Shown here in pieces: positions 36,369 through 45,338 of a stretch of DNA of 64,000 nucleotides. Position 1 is the stretch's first letter, and each line of letters opens with the position of its first letter. Where the stretch lies: assembly GCA_026125285.1 (NCBI GenBank), contig JAHCLO010000030.1, positions 1 to 64,000 of the forward strand, written 5' to 3'. The notes beneath the pieces were generated by a model, which was not told where the DNA came from, did no database searches, and saw nothing but the letters and a program-made list of their open reading frames with translations. The stretch is from Verrucomicrobiia bacterium. Its GTDB lineage: Bacteria > Verrucomicrobiota > Verrucomicrobiia > Limisphaerales > JADLHS01. A program made the translations under genes and the position numbers.

Positions 36369-36632
36369 ATGAAGAAACTCATTGCCCTCACGTTCGGATG
36401 TGCCTTGGTCCTCAATACCGCCCTGGCGGCCGAGCCGTCTGAAGCGGATCAAAAATGGTTGACCGTAGTTGAAAAGAAGGTGACCGACGGGGAATCCCGG
36501 ATTTCCACGCCGAGCCTCGACCGCGTAAACCTGTTGAAGAAATGGGCCGCCAAGAAGAACTACTCGGTGGAAGTCACCAAAACTGACGCGGGTTACCGCA
36601 TCGAGTTGTCCAAACGGGTTGCGAGTAAATAA
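36369..36632 (+). CDS. Small exported protein, unknown
   Basis: The 87-residue product has a clear signal peptide (MKKLIALTFGCALVLNTALAAEP) and a mature part of about 64 charged residues, KWLTVVEKKVTDGESRISTPSLDRVNLLKKWAAKKNYSVEVTKTDAGYRIELSK. AAGGAAA before the ATG is a good ribosome site. The mature domain looks like a small beta-alpha fold; no family is recognised. Confidence 0.75.
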   Translation: MKKLIALTFGCALVLNTALAAEPSEADQKWLTVVEKKVTDGESRISTPSLDRVNLLKKWAAKKNYSVEVTKTDAGYRIELSKRVASK

Positions 36633-36769
36633 TCTGGCCCGACTCGCTGGGGTATTTCGTGGTGCTTGATGGGAGTTCGCATTCGGGTGGTCCTCTTGCC
36701 ATTCGGGTCGGGCGGCTCAGAGGCGAGAGTCAAACTTGCTCTCCTCCCGTTCGCTTACCAGCGCGTCAG

Positions 36770-38056
36770 TCACGCGCGCACCTGCCCGCTGCCGATGCCC
36801 ACCCACTTGTAACTCGTCAACTCCTCCAGCCCCATCGGCCCGCGTGCGCCAATCTTGTCGGTGCTGATGCCAATTTCGGCGCCCATGCCGAACTCACCGC
36901 CGTCCGTAAACCGCGTTGAAGCGTTCCAGTACACTGCGGCGGAATCTACTTCTGCCAGAAATTGTCTCGCGTGTGCTGTGTTGCGGGTGACGATGCTGTC
37001 CGAGTGCGCCGAGCCGTAATAGTTGATGTGGTCAATCGCCGCCTTGACGCCGTCCACCACGCGCACGTTCAGGATGTAGTCGTTGTATTCGGTGAACCAG
37101 TCCTGTTCGGACGCCCGCTTGATTTCGGATTTCGGATTTCGGATTTCGGACTTCAAAATTGCTTCAGCTTCAGAGTCCACGCGGAGTTGAACGTGCCTCT
37201 CTCCTAGACGCTCGCTGATGGCTGGAAGGAACGTGCCAGCGATCTTGCGATCCACCAGCAGGGTCTCCATCGCATTACACACTGCGGGACGTTGGCATTT
37301 GGCATTGAACGTAATTTCCTCTGCCATCGTCGGCTCTGCCTCGGCGTCCACAAAAACGTGGCAAACCCCTTTGAAATGCTTGATCACCGGCACCTTGGAA
37401 CATTCGGCCACGGCGCGAATCAGCCCTTCGCCACCGCGCGGCATGCACAAGTCCACGTATTGGGTCAGCGAAAGCAGCGCGGGAATCGCCTCGCGCTCGG
37501 GCGTGGGTACCACTTGAATCGCGTCTTCGGGAAAACTCGCGCACGCTTGTTTCCCGGCTTCTTTCATTATCCGGGCGATGATCTGATTTGAATTCAGCGC
37601 CTCCTTACCACCGCGGAGGATCGTCGCATTTCCAGACTTGAAACAAAGACTAGCGGCATCTGCTGTCACGTTGGGGCGCGACTCGTAGATGATGACCACG
37701 ACGCCGATGGGCGTGGAAATCTTTTGCAGCTTGAGTCCATTCGGCCGCGTGCGCTCGTCCAGGATGCGGTTCACGGGGTCGGGCAATGCCGCCACTTCGC
37801 GCAAACCTCGCGCCATCGCCGCGATGCGTTTGTCGTCCAGCTTGAGTCGGTCGAGCATGGCGGCGGACAAACCCATCTTCGCGGCTACATCCATGTCAAG
37901 GGCGTTTGCCTGTTTGAGCGCATCGGTGTTCTGTTCCAAGGCGGCGGCCATGGCCAAGAGGCAGGCGTTTTTCTCCGCCGTCGTCAGCTTGGCGAGTTCG
38001 CGCGATGCCGCCTTCGCTTGTTTAGCCAGTAGCGTCATCTGTTCGTTCAAGGTCAT
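36770..38056 (-). CDS. proA: Glutamate-5-semialdehyde dehydrogenase
   Basis: The 428-residue enzyme reduces glutamyl-5-phosphate to the semialdehyde in proline synthesis. Family marks: IGVVVIIYESRPNVTADAASLCFKSGNATILRGGKEA, QYVDLCMPRGGEGLI, and NAKCQRPAVCNAMETLLV with the catalytic cysteine. The end FGMGAEIGISTDKIGARGPMGLEELTSYKWV is classic. An unusual in-frame insertion, KSEIRNPKSEIK, occurs at nt 37121-37154 in the variable region before the WFTEYNDYI segment. It comes from a tandem 7-bp repeat and is probably tolerated in a surface loop. No proB is adjacent. Confidence 0.95.
   Translation of the reverse strand: MTLNEQMTLLAKQAKAASRELAKLTTAEKNACLLAMAAALEQNTDALKQANALDMDVAAKMGLSAAMLDRLKLDDKRIAAMARGLREVAALPDPVNRILDERTRPNGLKLQKISTPIGVVVIIYESRPNVTADAASLCFKSGNATILRGGKEALNSNQIIARIMKEAGKQACASFPEDAIQVVPTPEREAIPALLSLTQYVDLCMPRGGEGLIRAVAECSKVPVIKHFKGVCHVFVDAEAEPTMAEEITFNAKCQRPAVCNAMETLLVDRKIAGTFLPAISERLGERHVQLRVDSEAEAILKSEIRNPKSEIKRASEQDWFTEYNDYILNVRVVDGVKAAIDHINYYGSAHSDSIVTRNTAHARQFLAEVDSAAVYWNASTRFTDGGEFGMGAEIGISTDKIGARGPMGLEELTSYKWVGIGSGQVRA
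37121..37154. repeat. Tandem GATTTCG repeat inside proA
   Basis: Four exact copies of the 7-mer GATTTCG (37121-37148) followed by GACTTC. On the coding strand this gives the SEIRNPKSEI-type peptide that recurs in many environmental Verrucomicrobia and Planctomycetes genomes. It keeps the proA frame. Confidence 0.8.
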
Positions 38057-38130
38057 GGCCGCAAGGTAAGGCAACGCTTTCGGGTGAAAAGCCGGAAATG
38101 CGCTCCCTGCACCCTTTTGGGGAACTCCCT

Positions 38131-38751
38131 TCAGTTTCTCACGAAGAACGCCAGCATGAGCAGTGCGACAGCGATGATCCAGGAGCCGATGACCCGAATG
38201 CCGACCTTGAGCCATTGCTTCTTGGTGCAGAAGGACGCGTAGATGGCAACGTCCGCCAGTAACACCGCCAGGCTGATCCAGGTGCCGGCGAGCGTCTTTA
38301 GCGCACTGACGGTGGAACTTGATTCGACTCCTGAATCCAGTCCCAAGGCCACTGCCGACGCCGCCAGCAGAGCATAACATCCGGCGGGTGGAATCGGTTT
38401 CTCCAATACCACAATAACGGCTGCGGCCAGCGCAAGGCCGAGCAGAATCGCTGGGTAAACGTTGCCGCCCCAGCCAGTAGATGTCAGCAGCAAGGCAAGG
38501 GCGGACCCGGAGACAAACACCAGCATCGGGGCTTTCAATTTGAGGGGCGGATGCTGGCCCAGCAGCAGACCCAGACCCAGGAGCAGAAGAATGTGCGAAG
38601 GCGTTATGACAGGATGAACCAATCCTGCCAGAAAATCGCCAATGCCTTCAATCGGCGTGTGGGCTTGCGCCGCGACGGGAAAGGCAAGAACGCCGAGGCA
38701 CGCCAGCAATACCCGCAAGCGCAAACGCAGATTAACCCGGGTGCGAGTCAC
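38131..38751 (-). CDS. HupE/UreJ-like membrane protein 2
   Basis: The GTG start at 38751 overlaps the stop of the upstream gene (GTGA). The 206-residue product has a signal-like first helix ending AAQAH, then TPIEGIGDFLAGLVHPVITPSHILLLLGLGLLLGQ, a degenerate form of the HupE HP/HxxxD region. Six or seven helices follow. HupE/UreJ proteins are linked to nickel (or cobalt) entry beside hydrogenases and ureases. Neither enzyme is in this window. The usual HxxxH-type metal motif is less complete than in copy 1. Confidence 0.75.
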   Translation of the reverse strand: MTRTRVNLRLRLRVLLACLGVLAFPVAAQAHTPIEGIGDFLAGLVHPVITPSHILLLLGLGLLLGQHPPLKLKAPMLVFVSGSALALLLTSTGWGGNVYPAILLGLALAAAVIVVLEKPIPPAGCYALLAASAVALGLDSGVESSSTVSALKTLAGTWISLAVLLADVAIYASFCTKKQWLKVGIRVIGSWIIAVALLMLAFFVRN

Positions 38752-39419
38752 AGAAGATTGAACAGGAAGCCGAAACCCACCAGAGCGATCCCCGCACCCC
38801 CCGCTCGGACCACGCCCCGTCCCCACGGCCAGCGCACCAACAGACCCAAGGCGATGCCCGAGAGGTGGAGCAATCCGGTCGAGATCACGAATCCAATGGA
38901 ATACACGAGTGCGTTGGCGGTTTCCGGCAACTCGGTGCCGTGGGCGTGCCCGTGGAACATTGCGAACAGTCCGACAACGACTGCTGCCAGCCAGAGCGGC
39001 GGTTTGACGGCCAAGGCCACCATCAGACCCAGCACCGCGCCGGAAAGCGCGATGCCGGTCTCCACGGCAGGAAAGGGAATTCCCAACACACCCAAGGCGC
39101 CGCCAAAGGCCATTACGACCGGAAAAATCACCGGCAGTATCCACATGGCACGCTGACCGAGAAAAGCGCCCCACAGACCCACCGCAAACATTGCCGCCGC
39201 ATGATCCAATCCGGAGATCGGATGAGTGAAACCGCTGACAAATCCGTCCACGGTGCCGGCCTCAGTGTGCGCGGCGGCGGTGACGGGCAATCCGAGAAGG
39301 ATCAATAGTAACAAGCCGAAGCTTGCCGGGAACTGGTGTGGAAGTGGACTGCTCACGGCGGGACTGTGACTATGGTTGGCGGGTGACTTGGAGTTTCGGA
39401 GCACTTGCTTCAGGACCAT
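38748..39419 (-). CDS. HupE/UreJ-like membrane protein 1
   Basis: The 223-residue protein has a first helix ending VTAAAH, then FVSGFTHPISGLDHAAAMFAVGLWGAFLG. HPxxGLDH is the metal-contacting signature of HupE/UreJ nickel permeases. A second histidine cluster, FAMFHGHAHGTELP, lies in a later helix and also fits the family. It is translationally coupled to the related gene behind it, so the pair may form one permease. NikR and a metal ABC system lie 6-9 kb away, which supports a role in nickel supply (inference). Confidence 0.85.
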   Translation of the reverse strand: MVLKQVLRNSKSPANHSHSPAVSSPLPHQFPASFGLLLLILLGLPVTAAAHTEAGTVDGFVSGFTHPISGLDHAAAMFAVGLWGAFLGQRAMWILPVIFPVVMAFGGALGVLGIPFPAVETGIALSGAVLGLMVALAVKPPLWLAAVVVGLFAMFHGHAHGTELPETANALVYSIGFVISTGLLHLSGIALGLLVRWPWGRGVVRAGGAGIALVGFGFLFNLL

Positions 39420-39544
39420 GTCGGGCAGCGTATTCGCGCAGCGTACCGCGTCAATCATCCAGTTCGGCGAAGGGAACGTCTCTGGCCACCTGGCCGGCGC
39501 ATCGGGGCTGTTCGCCTGAAGCCGCCGCGGCATCACCAGCCCGA

Positions 39545-42415
39545 TCATCGCCGGTGGTGGCGGACCCGGCGTTTGGCTTCCAGCAGGCGATTGGTAGTGC
39601 TTTGGACTGGTGACTCCGGGCTTGTGTCCGGTGCGCTGGAAGCGACTGATGCCGGTGTGGGCGCTGAACCCAGACTCACCGACGCGGCGTTCTCTGGGCT
39701 GGCGGACGGTGTTGATGTTCCACTGCTCGACGTTTGTGCCCGGACGGCATCGCGCCGCGCCAGCAAAGCTGCCAGCGAGGGTGTGGTTGGCGCGGTGGTG
39801 CCAGGAGTCTTGCGCCAGAAGAGTAACCACGTGCCGACGCGACGGGTGAACCGTTGCCAATCCTCGCGATCAATCTGCACTCGGCGCACGCCCACCTCGA
39901 TTACGAAAACCACCACGCAGAATTTCAGCAACCACGACCACAAATCCTGGGCTTGGGAGGTCTTCTTCCGGTCATGCTGAAATGGGAAAACCGCCGGACC
40001 GGCAGGATCAATCACGCGTCCGCCGGTGACTTCCGCGAGCCGGCCCAGCAGCGCGGTGTTCGGCGTCCGAGTGGTCAGTTCCGGCGAGTAAGCCAGGCTG
40101 GTGCCGATGGTTTGCACCGCGCGCGGCTGGCCATCCTGCATTTCCATCACGTTCAACAAGTAGGCGCCGGTGTCCCGCGCGCGGAACGAAGCCTCGTAGC
40201 CACCGGGCGCGATTTGTTGCAGGGACACCGTTTGCTTGTCGCCTTTGGGGCCAACGATGGCGGCGTGCAGGTTGAGAAAATTCCGAAAATCACCGCGTTC
40301 ATCCAGAGCTTCGACGCGCACTCGGCCCTGGCCGGCCTCGATGATTGCCTCGGCGACGAAATCCGCGTTGGCCAGCCGGCGGAGGCTCCATTGCACCACC
40401 TGTCGCCAGAATTGGCGGTACTGGGGCCACCCGATCCAGTGGACCGCCCACTTGGCACGCGCGTCTGACGTGAACGCCGCCGTGCGTGCCAGTCCATGCT
40501 GCCAATGGGCGAGCAAGGGATCACCTTTGTCCGTGACGAGCGGTACCTCGGCGCGGGGTTTGGCTTCCGTGGCTACGTGACCGAGGAGCAATGGATAATC
40601 GCCGCCGGCAATGCCACGCACCGGCTCAGTGCTGGACAAAAGTCGAGGACTGAACGGATCTTCGTTGATGGCACTCTTGAGTACGATGGCTGTTTCCTTG
40701 ATAAAGATCTGCGGCAACTGGGCCGGTGTGGGCACCGAGTAGTATCGGCCGCGTCCCAGGGCTGCAATTTCCTGCAACAATTCCTCGTTGGTGTCGGTGC
40801 CGACGCCCACGGTGGACACCGTAATCCGCTGGGCGGTCATCGTGCGAGTGATGCCTCGAAAATCGCCGGACTCGGAAACCCCATCGGTCAACACAATGCA
40901 GTGCTTGAGGGAGGCGGTGACGCCGGCCAGCATCTGGTGCGCGCGGACCATTGGCGGATACATGCTCGTGCCACCGTCCGCGGTGATCCCGGCTATGCTG
41001 CGGATGATGGCTTGCTTGTTGCGCGCCGGTTGAATGTCCGCGACCACGTAGGGGGCGCCGTCAAATGCCAGCACGCCGATGTAATCCCGATCCGATAGCG
41101 CCAGCACCGCGCCGATGGCGGCCTGTTTGACCATTTCGATCTTCTCACCGGTCATGCTGCCGGACTTGTCCATCACCAGCACCAGCGCGCCGGGCGGCAA
41201 CACCTGCCGACTGCTCAATTCCATGCTCACTGGCAGAATCGTCTCCAGCGGCGTGTTGCGATAGGCGCCCGCAGCAAACGCCTCGTCGCCGCCCACGCAC
41301 ACAAAGCCCACGCCGAAATCGCGCACGGCGATTTCCAGCAGCCGCATTTGTTCCCGACTCAGTTCACCCGCGGCCACGTTACAGAACACCACGGAGTCGT
41401 AACTCTGCACTTCCGCCAGCGACGCGGGAAATTCCCGCACGCCGGTAAGCGTAACGTCCAACTCAGATGCCTGGAGGGCGTCGGCCAACCGACGGTCGCT
41501 TTCGGCGTCGTCGGAAACCATCAGCACCCGCGGTACGCCGCGCACCCAGGCGAAGCCGAAGGCGCGGTTGTTTTGCGGCGTGCGATCGCCAGGCGACTCG
41601 ACGCGCACGTCGTAACTGTAAAAACCCGGCGCGGTGAGCGATTGCGGAAACAAGAACAAATTCTTTCCGCCCTCCAACTGGATGCTGCGTTCACCCAGGT
41701 ATTGTTCATTGCGATACAGGCGAACCGTCGCGGGTCCGGGTTGATCCGCTTGCACAAACACCTTCACGTCGAAGGCCTGCCCCTTGCCCACAGTGGAAGG
41801 GACTTCCAGCCGTTGCACTGAAACGTCGTTGCCGCGCTCGGTGCCAAGCTCCAGCACATCCACACTTACCCCCGAGGCGCGGGCCGAGTGGGCGGCACTC
41901 AAAGCGTCCCCGAGGTTCTCGTTCCCGTCGCTCAACAAAACGATGCGATGTTGGCCGCTCTCGGGAAAGGCCGCGGTCGCAAGCCGAATGGCTGCACCGA
42001 TGTCGGTGCGGTCCGTGGCCACGACTGCCTGGATGGACGCCAGATTCAATGCGATGCCAGCCGAAGCTTCGATGGCAGCGTCGGTTCCGAATACCAGGAC
42101 TCCGGCGCGATCGCCGGTGGGCATTTCCGCGGCGGCTCGATTCACCCACAAGCGAGCCTGCTCGTGCTGTGACTCAGGGACGCTGTCGGATTGGTCGAGC
42201 AGGAAGAAGACAGTCAATCCTTCGATGGGGCGACGCCATTGGAAACCGGCCAACGCCAGAGTCATCGCCAGGGCGATCAGCAATCGTAAGCCGCAGACGA
42301 ACCAGAGGCGGGCCGGGCTGAGTTGCACGCCGGACGTGCGGGTGAGCCACACGATCCACGCGCCAACCGGCGGCAACAGCCAGAGCCAGTGGGGATAAAC
42401 GAACTGGAAATCCAC
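39545..42415 (-). CDS. Membrane protein with two VWA domains and a GATase-like domain
   Basis: The 956-residue protein begins with two helices (WLWLLPPVGAWIVWL, FVCGLRLLIALAMTLALAGF). A first VWA domain (about 68-200) has FFLLDQSDSVPE as its MIDAS-like loop, followed by a beta domain and a glutamine-amidotransferase-like domain (about 290-395, RVLMVSDDAESDRRLADALQ). A second VWA domain (about 405-580) has the full MIDAS DKSGSMTGEK and LTDGVSE. A helix near 860 and a Ser/Ala-rich tail end it. Such proteins occur with MoxR-type chaperone systems and work as metal-dependent scaffolds; no MoxR is adjacent. GTG start. Confidence 0.85.
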   Translation of the reverse strand: MDFQFVYPHWLWLLPPVGAWIVWLTRTSGVQLSPARLWFVCGLRLLIALAMTLALAGFQWRRPIEGLTVFFLLDQSDSVPESQHEQARLWVNRAAAEMPTGDRAGVLVFGTDAAIEASAGIALNLASIQAVVATDRTDIGAAIRLATAAFPESGQHRIVLLSDGNENLGDALSAAHSARASGVSVDVLELGTERGNDVSVQRLEVPSTVGKGQAFDVKVFVQADQPGPATVRLYRNEQYLGERSIQLEGGKNLFLFPQSLTAPGFYSYDVRVESPGDRTPQNNRAFGFAWVRGVPRVLMVSDDAESDRRLADALQASELDVTLTGVREFPASLAEVQSYDSVVFCNVAAGELSREQMRLLEIAVRDFGVGFVCVGGDEAFAAGAYRNTPLETILPVSMELSSRQVLPPGALVLVMDKSGSMTGEKIEMVKQAAIGAVLALSDRDYIGVLAFDGAPYVVADIQPARNKQAIIRSIAGITADGGTSMYPPMVRAHQMLAGVTASLKHCIVLTDGVSESGDFRGITRTMTAQRITVSTVGVGTDTNEELLQEIAALGRGRYYSVPTPAQLPQIFIKETAIVLKSAINEDPFSPRLLSSTEPVRGIAGGDYPLLLGHVATEAKPRAEVPLVTDKGDPLLAHWQHGLARTAAFTSDARAKWAVHWIGWPQYRQFWRQVVQWSLRRLANADFVAEAIIEAGQGRVRVEALDERGDFRNFLNLHAAIVGPKGDKQTVSLQQIAPGGYEASFRARDTGAYLLNVMEMQDGQPRAVQTIGTSLAYSPELTTRTPNTALLGRLAEVTGGRVIDPAGPAVFPFQHDRKKTSQAQDLWSWLLKFCVVVFVIEVGVRRVQIDREDWQRFTRRVGTWLLFWRKTPGTTAPTTPSLAALLARRDAVRAQTSSSGTSTPSASPENAASVSLGSAPTPASVASSAPDTSPESPVQSTTNRLLEAKRRVRHHRR

Positions 42416-42605
42416 GCCCGCGCAGCTTAAGTCAGCCGATGCTGACGGCCAACCGATTTGTCGGCTGCTGGCTCACCCGCGCTCAACTCACTACCAAGTG
42501 GCGTCGAAGCCTGGTCCGCCGGCCGTGAACAGGCAATTGCCGCACCGACGAGACAACCGCGACGAGCCGATGATCAAAGGTTTTGCCGTTCGCAAGAGCA
42601 AGTTT

Positions 42606-43307
42606 TCAAGCCGAATCTGCGCATGCTCCAGTCTTGCGAGCGAGGGCGCTCAGAAGAAACAACTCGACCTCGTCCGTGAACGACTGCAACTCCATCTGCG
42701 CTCCGCCGAGCAGTCCCGGCCATTCCTCCCGGGTCGGCATCAAGTCGTGACACACGGGATGGGCGAGTTGGGAATGGAAGTGGTTCAGATGCGCGCTGCC
42801 GGCCAGATGCAGGATGATCAGCCGGCCGCCGGGCTTGAGCAGTTGAGAAACTCCTCTCAACGCCTGCGGCTTGTCGCGGAAGTGTGGAAACGCATTGAAG
42901 CAGAACACCACGTCGAACAATTCCCTGGCCGGCGGCGCGGCGCAAATGTCCATCAGCCAGAATTCCGCGTCCACATTGCGAGCTTGCGCCTGGGCCAGCA
43001 TTTCAGGGGAAAAATCCGCCGCAATCACCCGACCCGGGCGGACGCTGTCCGCCAGCCATTGTGTGAGCCGCCCGGTGCCGCAACCGAGTTCGAGCAGGTC
43101 CTGGCCGGGTTGCAGACCCAGCCGCGGGCGCAGTGACTCCAGCCGCTGCAACACTTGCGCCGTGTCTTCGCCATCCTTTTCCCAGGTGGGCGCGTGATGA
43201 TTGAAGAACGCGATGCGCGGATCCGAATGCGAGGGCGGTCCGGGCGACCGGGCGCCCGGCACACGAAAATGAGGTTGCGTAATACTTGCGCGGTTGGTAA
43301 TACTCAT
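42606..43307 (-). CDS. Class I SAM-dependent methyltransferase
   Basis: The 233-residue enzyme has motif I DLLELGCGTGRLTQWLA, the acidic motif II VIAADFSPEMLAQAQ, FWLMDICAAPP, motif IV FDVVFCFNAFPHF and LKPGGRLIILH. This is the Methyltransf_11 fold; the C-terminal LAGSAHLNHFHSQLAHPVCHDLMP is His-rich. Substrate unknown. Its ATG (43307) is only 4 bp from the start codon of the divergent metal operon, so either the two promoters overlap or the true start lies further in (a GTG at about 43262). Confidence 0.8.
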   Translation of the reverse strand: MSITNRASITQPHFRVPGARSPGPPSHSDPRIAFFNHHAPTWEKDGEDTAQVLQRLESLRPRLGLQPGQDLLELGCGTGRLTQWLADSVRPGRVIAADFSPEMLAQAQARNVDAEFWLMDICAAPPARELFDVVFCFNAFPHFRDKPQALRGVSQLLKPGGRLIILHLAGSAHLNHFHSQLAHPVCHDLMPTREEWPGLLGGAQMELQSFTDEVELFLLSALARKTGACADSA

Positions 43308-43323
43308 CGCCGTGAGCGTAACA
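43275..43323 (+). promoter_or_regulatory. Promoter with repeated GTAATAC boxes before the metal operon
   Basis: TTGCGT (43275-43280), a 17-bp spacer and TAATAC (43298-43303) form a good sigma70-type promoter. Transcription would start near 43310, almost at the GTG at 43312, so the mRNA may be leaderless. GTAATAC occurs at 43279-43285 and 43297-43303, and GTAACAC at 43317-43323. These boxes cover the promoter and may bind the regulator of the operon, with NikR or a Zur-like protein as candidates. Confidence 0.5.
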
Positions 43324-44505
43324 CTTCAATCAAATGCGGGTCAAGCGCGGCTCTCCCGGCGTTTTGCGAACACCATCCCTTCCATTTTGGCGGTGGCCGT
43401 TTGCGGCCTGCTCCTGTCCGCCGGTCTCGGTCAGGCGGAGACGCACTGGAATCTTCAGGCGGTCAATGCCAACGGGGTCAACGCCTGGACCGGGCCGTTT
43501 CCCAACACGGTCGTCGGTGTGCTGACGACCGATCCGGACGAGATGCTGGATGCCACGCCCAATTTCATTCCGTGGAACGGCGGGGCAAACATGTTCAACC
43601 TGGGCGCGCAATGGCAGATCGTCGTGCAGGCGGCCTGGCCGGGCGACCGGTTGGGCACGTTCTGTTACATGGGCCAGAATTACGGCAACATGCCGTTCAA
43701 CGGCAGCGACGAGTTGAGTTACAGCAACGAGGCCTGGGCGGCGGAAATCGAGCGGCTGAATCACGATCCGGCCACCGGTCACGCCTTCCGTAAGGGCGAC
43801 CTGGTGTCCGTGACCTTCAACGCTGCCGCGTTCTTCGGCGGCAAGTTGAACATCAACGAGACGCATCGCATTGATCCGGTGTATGACTTCTCCATTTCGC
43901 TGGTTGCCTCGAACTACGGACTGCCCGCGCCCGAGGTGCTGTCACTGGTTTCGCTGGTGCGCACGAATGACAACGATCCGACGACCTTCGAGGACATCTT
44001 CGACGCCACCCGCGCGACTGGTGGTGAGCATTATCAGGGCATGCGCGTGCGGCTGAATGGCCTGTCGCTCGTGACCACGAATGGCTGGAATCCGACGAAC
44101 AGTTGGGGCGACCGGCTGCTGAGTGTGACCGATGGGGAGAACCGGTTCTTCTCGCTGCGGCATCCGCGCTACGATCTCGGCCCGGTGCCGACGAACACAT
44201 TTGACGCCATTGGCATATTGAATCAGGAGAGCGGTTCGGGCGGGCAGGGGACGAATCGCTACGAATTGTTCGTGCAGGAAATCGTGCCGTCCGAGCCAGC
44301 AGTGTTGAACATTGCCTACCAGCCGGTCATTACGTGGCCCGCGTCGCTCGCGAATTATCAATTGCAGTACACGAACACGCTTGGCGGTTCGGGTGACTGG
44401 ATGCCCGTGACGAACCCGCCGGTGCTCGTGAACGGGCGCTGGACGGTGATTCAGGACTCGACCGAGGTCCAGTCGCGCTTCTATCGTTTGCAGCGAGTGC
44501 AATGA
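43312..44505 (+). CDS. Secreted protein heading the metal-uptake operon
   Basis: From the GTG at 43312 the product has 397 residues, with a signal peptide (about 1-38, RRFANTIPSILAVAVCGLLLSAGLGQAE). The mature part contains VGVLTTDPDEMLDATPNFIPW, GTFCYMGQNYGNMPFNGSDE and a C-terminal SLANYQLQYTNTLGGSGDWMPV...FYRLQRVQ module typical of exported verrucomicrobial proteins. It has no known catalytic motif. It overlaps the pseudopilin gene by ATGA, so it is the first gene of a six-gene transcript that leads to the metal ABC transporter. It may bind metal or a metal complex outside the cell (inference). Confidence 0.75.
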   Translation: MSVTLQSNAGQARLSRRFANTIPSILAVAVCGLLLSAGLGQAETHWNLQAVNANGVNAWTGPFPNTVVGVLTTDPDEMLDATPNFIPWNGGANMFNLGAQWQIVVQAAWPGDRLGTFCYMGQNYGNMPFNGSDELSYSNEAWAAEIERLNHDPATGHAFRKGDLVSVTFNAAAFFGGKLNINETHRIDPVYDFSISLVASNYGLPAPEVLSLVSLVRTNDNDPTTFEDIFDATRATGGEHYQGMRVRLNGLSLVTTNGWNPTNSWGDRLLSVTDGENRFFSLRHPRYDLGPVPTNTFDAIGILNQESGSGGQGTNRYELFVQEIVPSEPAVLNIAYQPVITWPASLANYQLQYTNTLGGSGDWMPVTNPPVLVNGRWTVIQDSTEVQSRFYRLQRVQ

Positions 44506-45338
44506 CCCAGCCTTTCAATCCATTCACCGCCGCAGGATGTCGGGATGACTTTTCCCGAAGCGAAAGTCTGCGCGTTGAATCCCCAAACTGTGGCAGCCGA
44601 CGTGAGTCGGCTCCAATTTCTCCCCGCTCGCAGATGGAGCGGACTCACGTCCGCTGCTACAGGAATCAGGGGCAAGCAGCATTCCGGTTCACCGCGGGTT
44701 CGCGGTGCGCACCGCGGGCCTTTACGCTGATTGAGTTGCTGGTGGTCGTGGCCATCATCGCCATTCTGGCCGCGATGCTGTTGCCCGCTTTGGCGCGGGG
44801 CAAGGAAAGGGCCAAGGTCACGCGCGTTCACGCCGAATTGCACGGCATCGGCATGGCGTTGCAGATGTACGTGGACGACTACGCGAACAAACTCCCGCCG
44901 GTGCGCGTGAACTGCAACACCGACATGCTCATGCACTGGTGCCAGTTGCCCACCGAACTGGCGGAGTTGCGTTATCTCCCGCGCAGCAGTGACGCCGGAC
45001 GCGAGGCGAACATGGAGGACCTGTTCAATCCCGGGCACACCTACAAGTACGCCGCGCCCGGACCGGAACTGCTCAACGACATGCCGATCGGGAATTATGC
45101 CCTGTGGGTGCCGACGAACTTTCCCAATCTCGCCGGCACGGCGGGCAAGTATTACAACGATCCCAAGACCACCACGGTGCGCTGGGTCGTCTGGAGCATG
45201 GGACCGCAGCCGAACAGCCCCAAGACCCGGAGCAGTTACGCGCCCATGAGCAGTGATAGCTGGTATCGCCGCACTGGCGACAGCGGCGTCATCGTTCGTT
45301 ACGCGGACCGGGAATGGCGCCAATTCAAAAGCCCATGA
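44502..45338 (+). CDS. Pseudopilin of the metal-uptake operon, with long leader
   Basis: The start ATG overlaps the previous stop (ATGA). The 278-residue product has an unusually long leader of about 70 residues before RAFTLIELLVVVAIIAILAAMLLPALARGKERAK, the prepilin signal. A palindromic repeat is read through within the leader. The globular part has LHGIGMALQMYVDDYANKLPPVR and NYALWVPTNFPNLAG. It should be cut by prepilin peptidase and exported or held at the membrane. Its place between a secreted protein and an ABC binding protein suggests a role in metal capture, unlike general pseudopilins. It also overlaps the next gene by ATGA. Confidence 0.8.
   Translation: MTQPFNPFTAAGCRDDFSRSESLRVESPNCGSRRESAPISPRSQMERTHVRCYRNQGQAAFRFTAGSRCAPRAFTLIELLVVVAIIAILAAMLLPALARGKERAKVTRVHAELHGIGMALQMYVDDYANKLPPVRVNCNTDMLMHWCQLPTELAELRYLPRSSDAGREANMEDLFNPGHTYKYAAPGPELLNDMPIGNYALWVPTNFPNLAGTAGKYYNDPKTTTVRWVVWSMGPQPNSPKTRSSYAPMSSDSWYRRTGDSGVIVRYADREWRQFKSP
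44593..44657. repeat. REP-like palindrome within the pseudopilin leader
   Basis: GCAGCCGACGTGAGTCGGCT.. (44593-44614) pairs with ..AGCGGACTCACGTCCGCTGC (44636-44657) at 20 of 22 positions. It lies inside the 5' coding part of the pseudopilin gene, upstream of the prepilin cleavage site, and is translated in frame as part of the leader. Confidence 0.7.
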
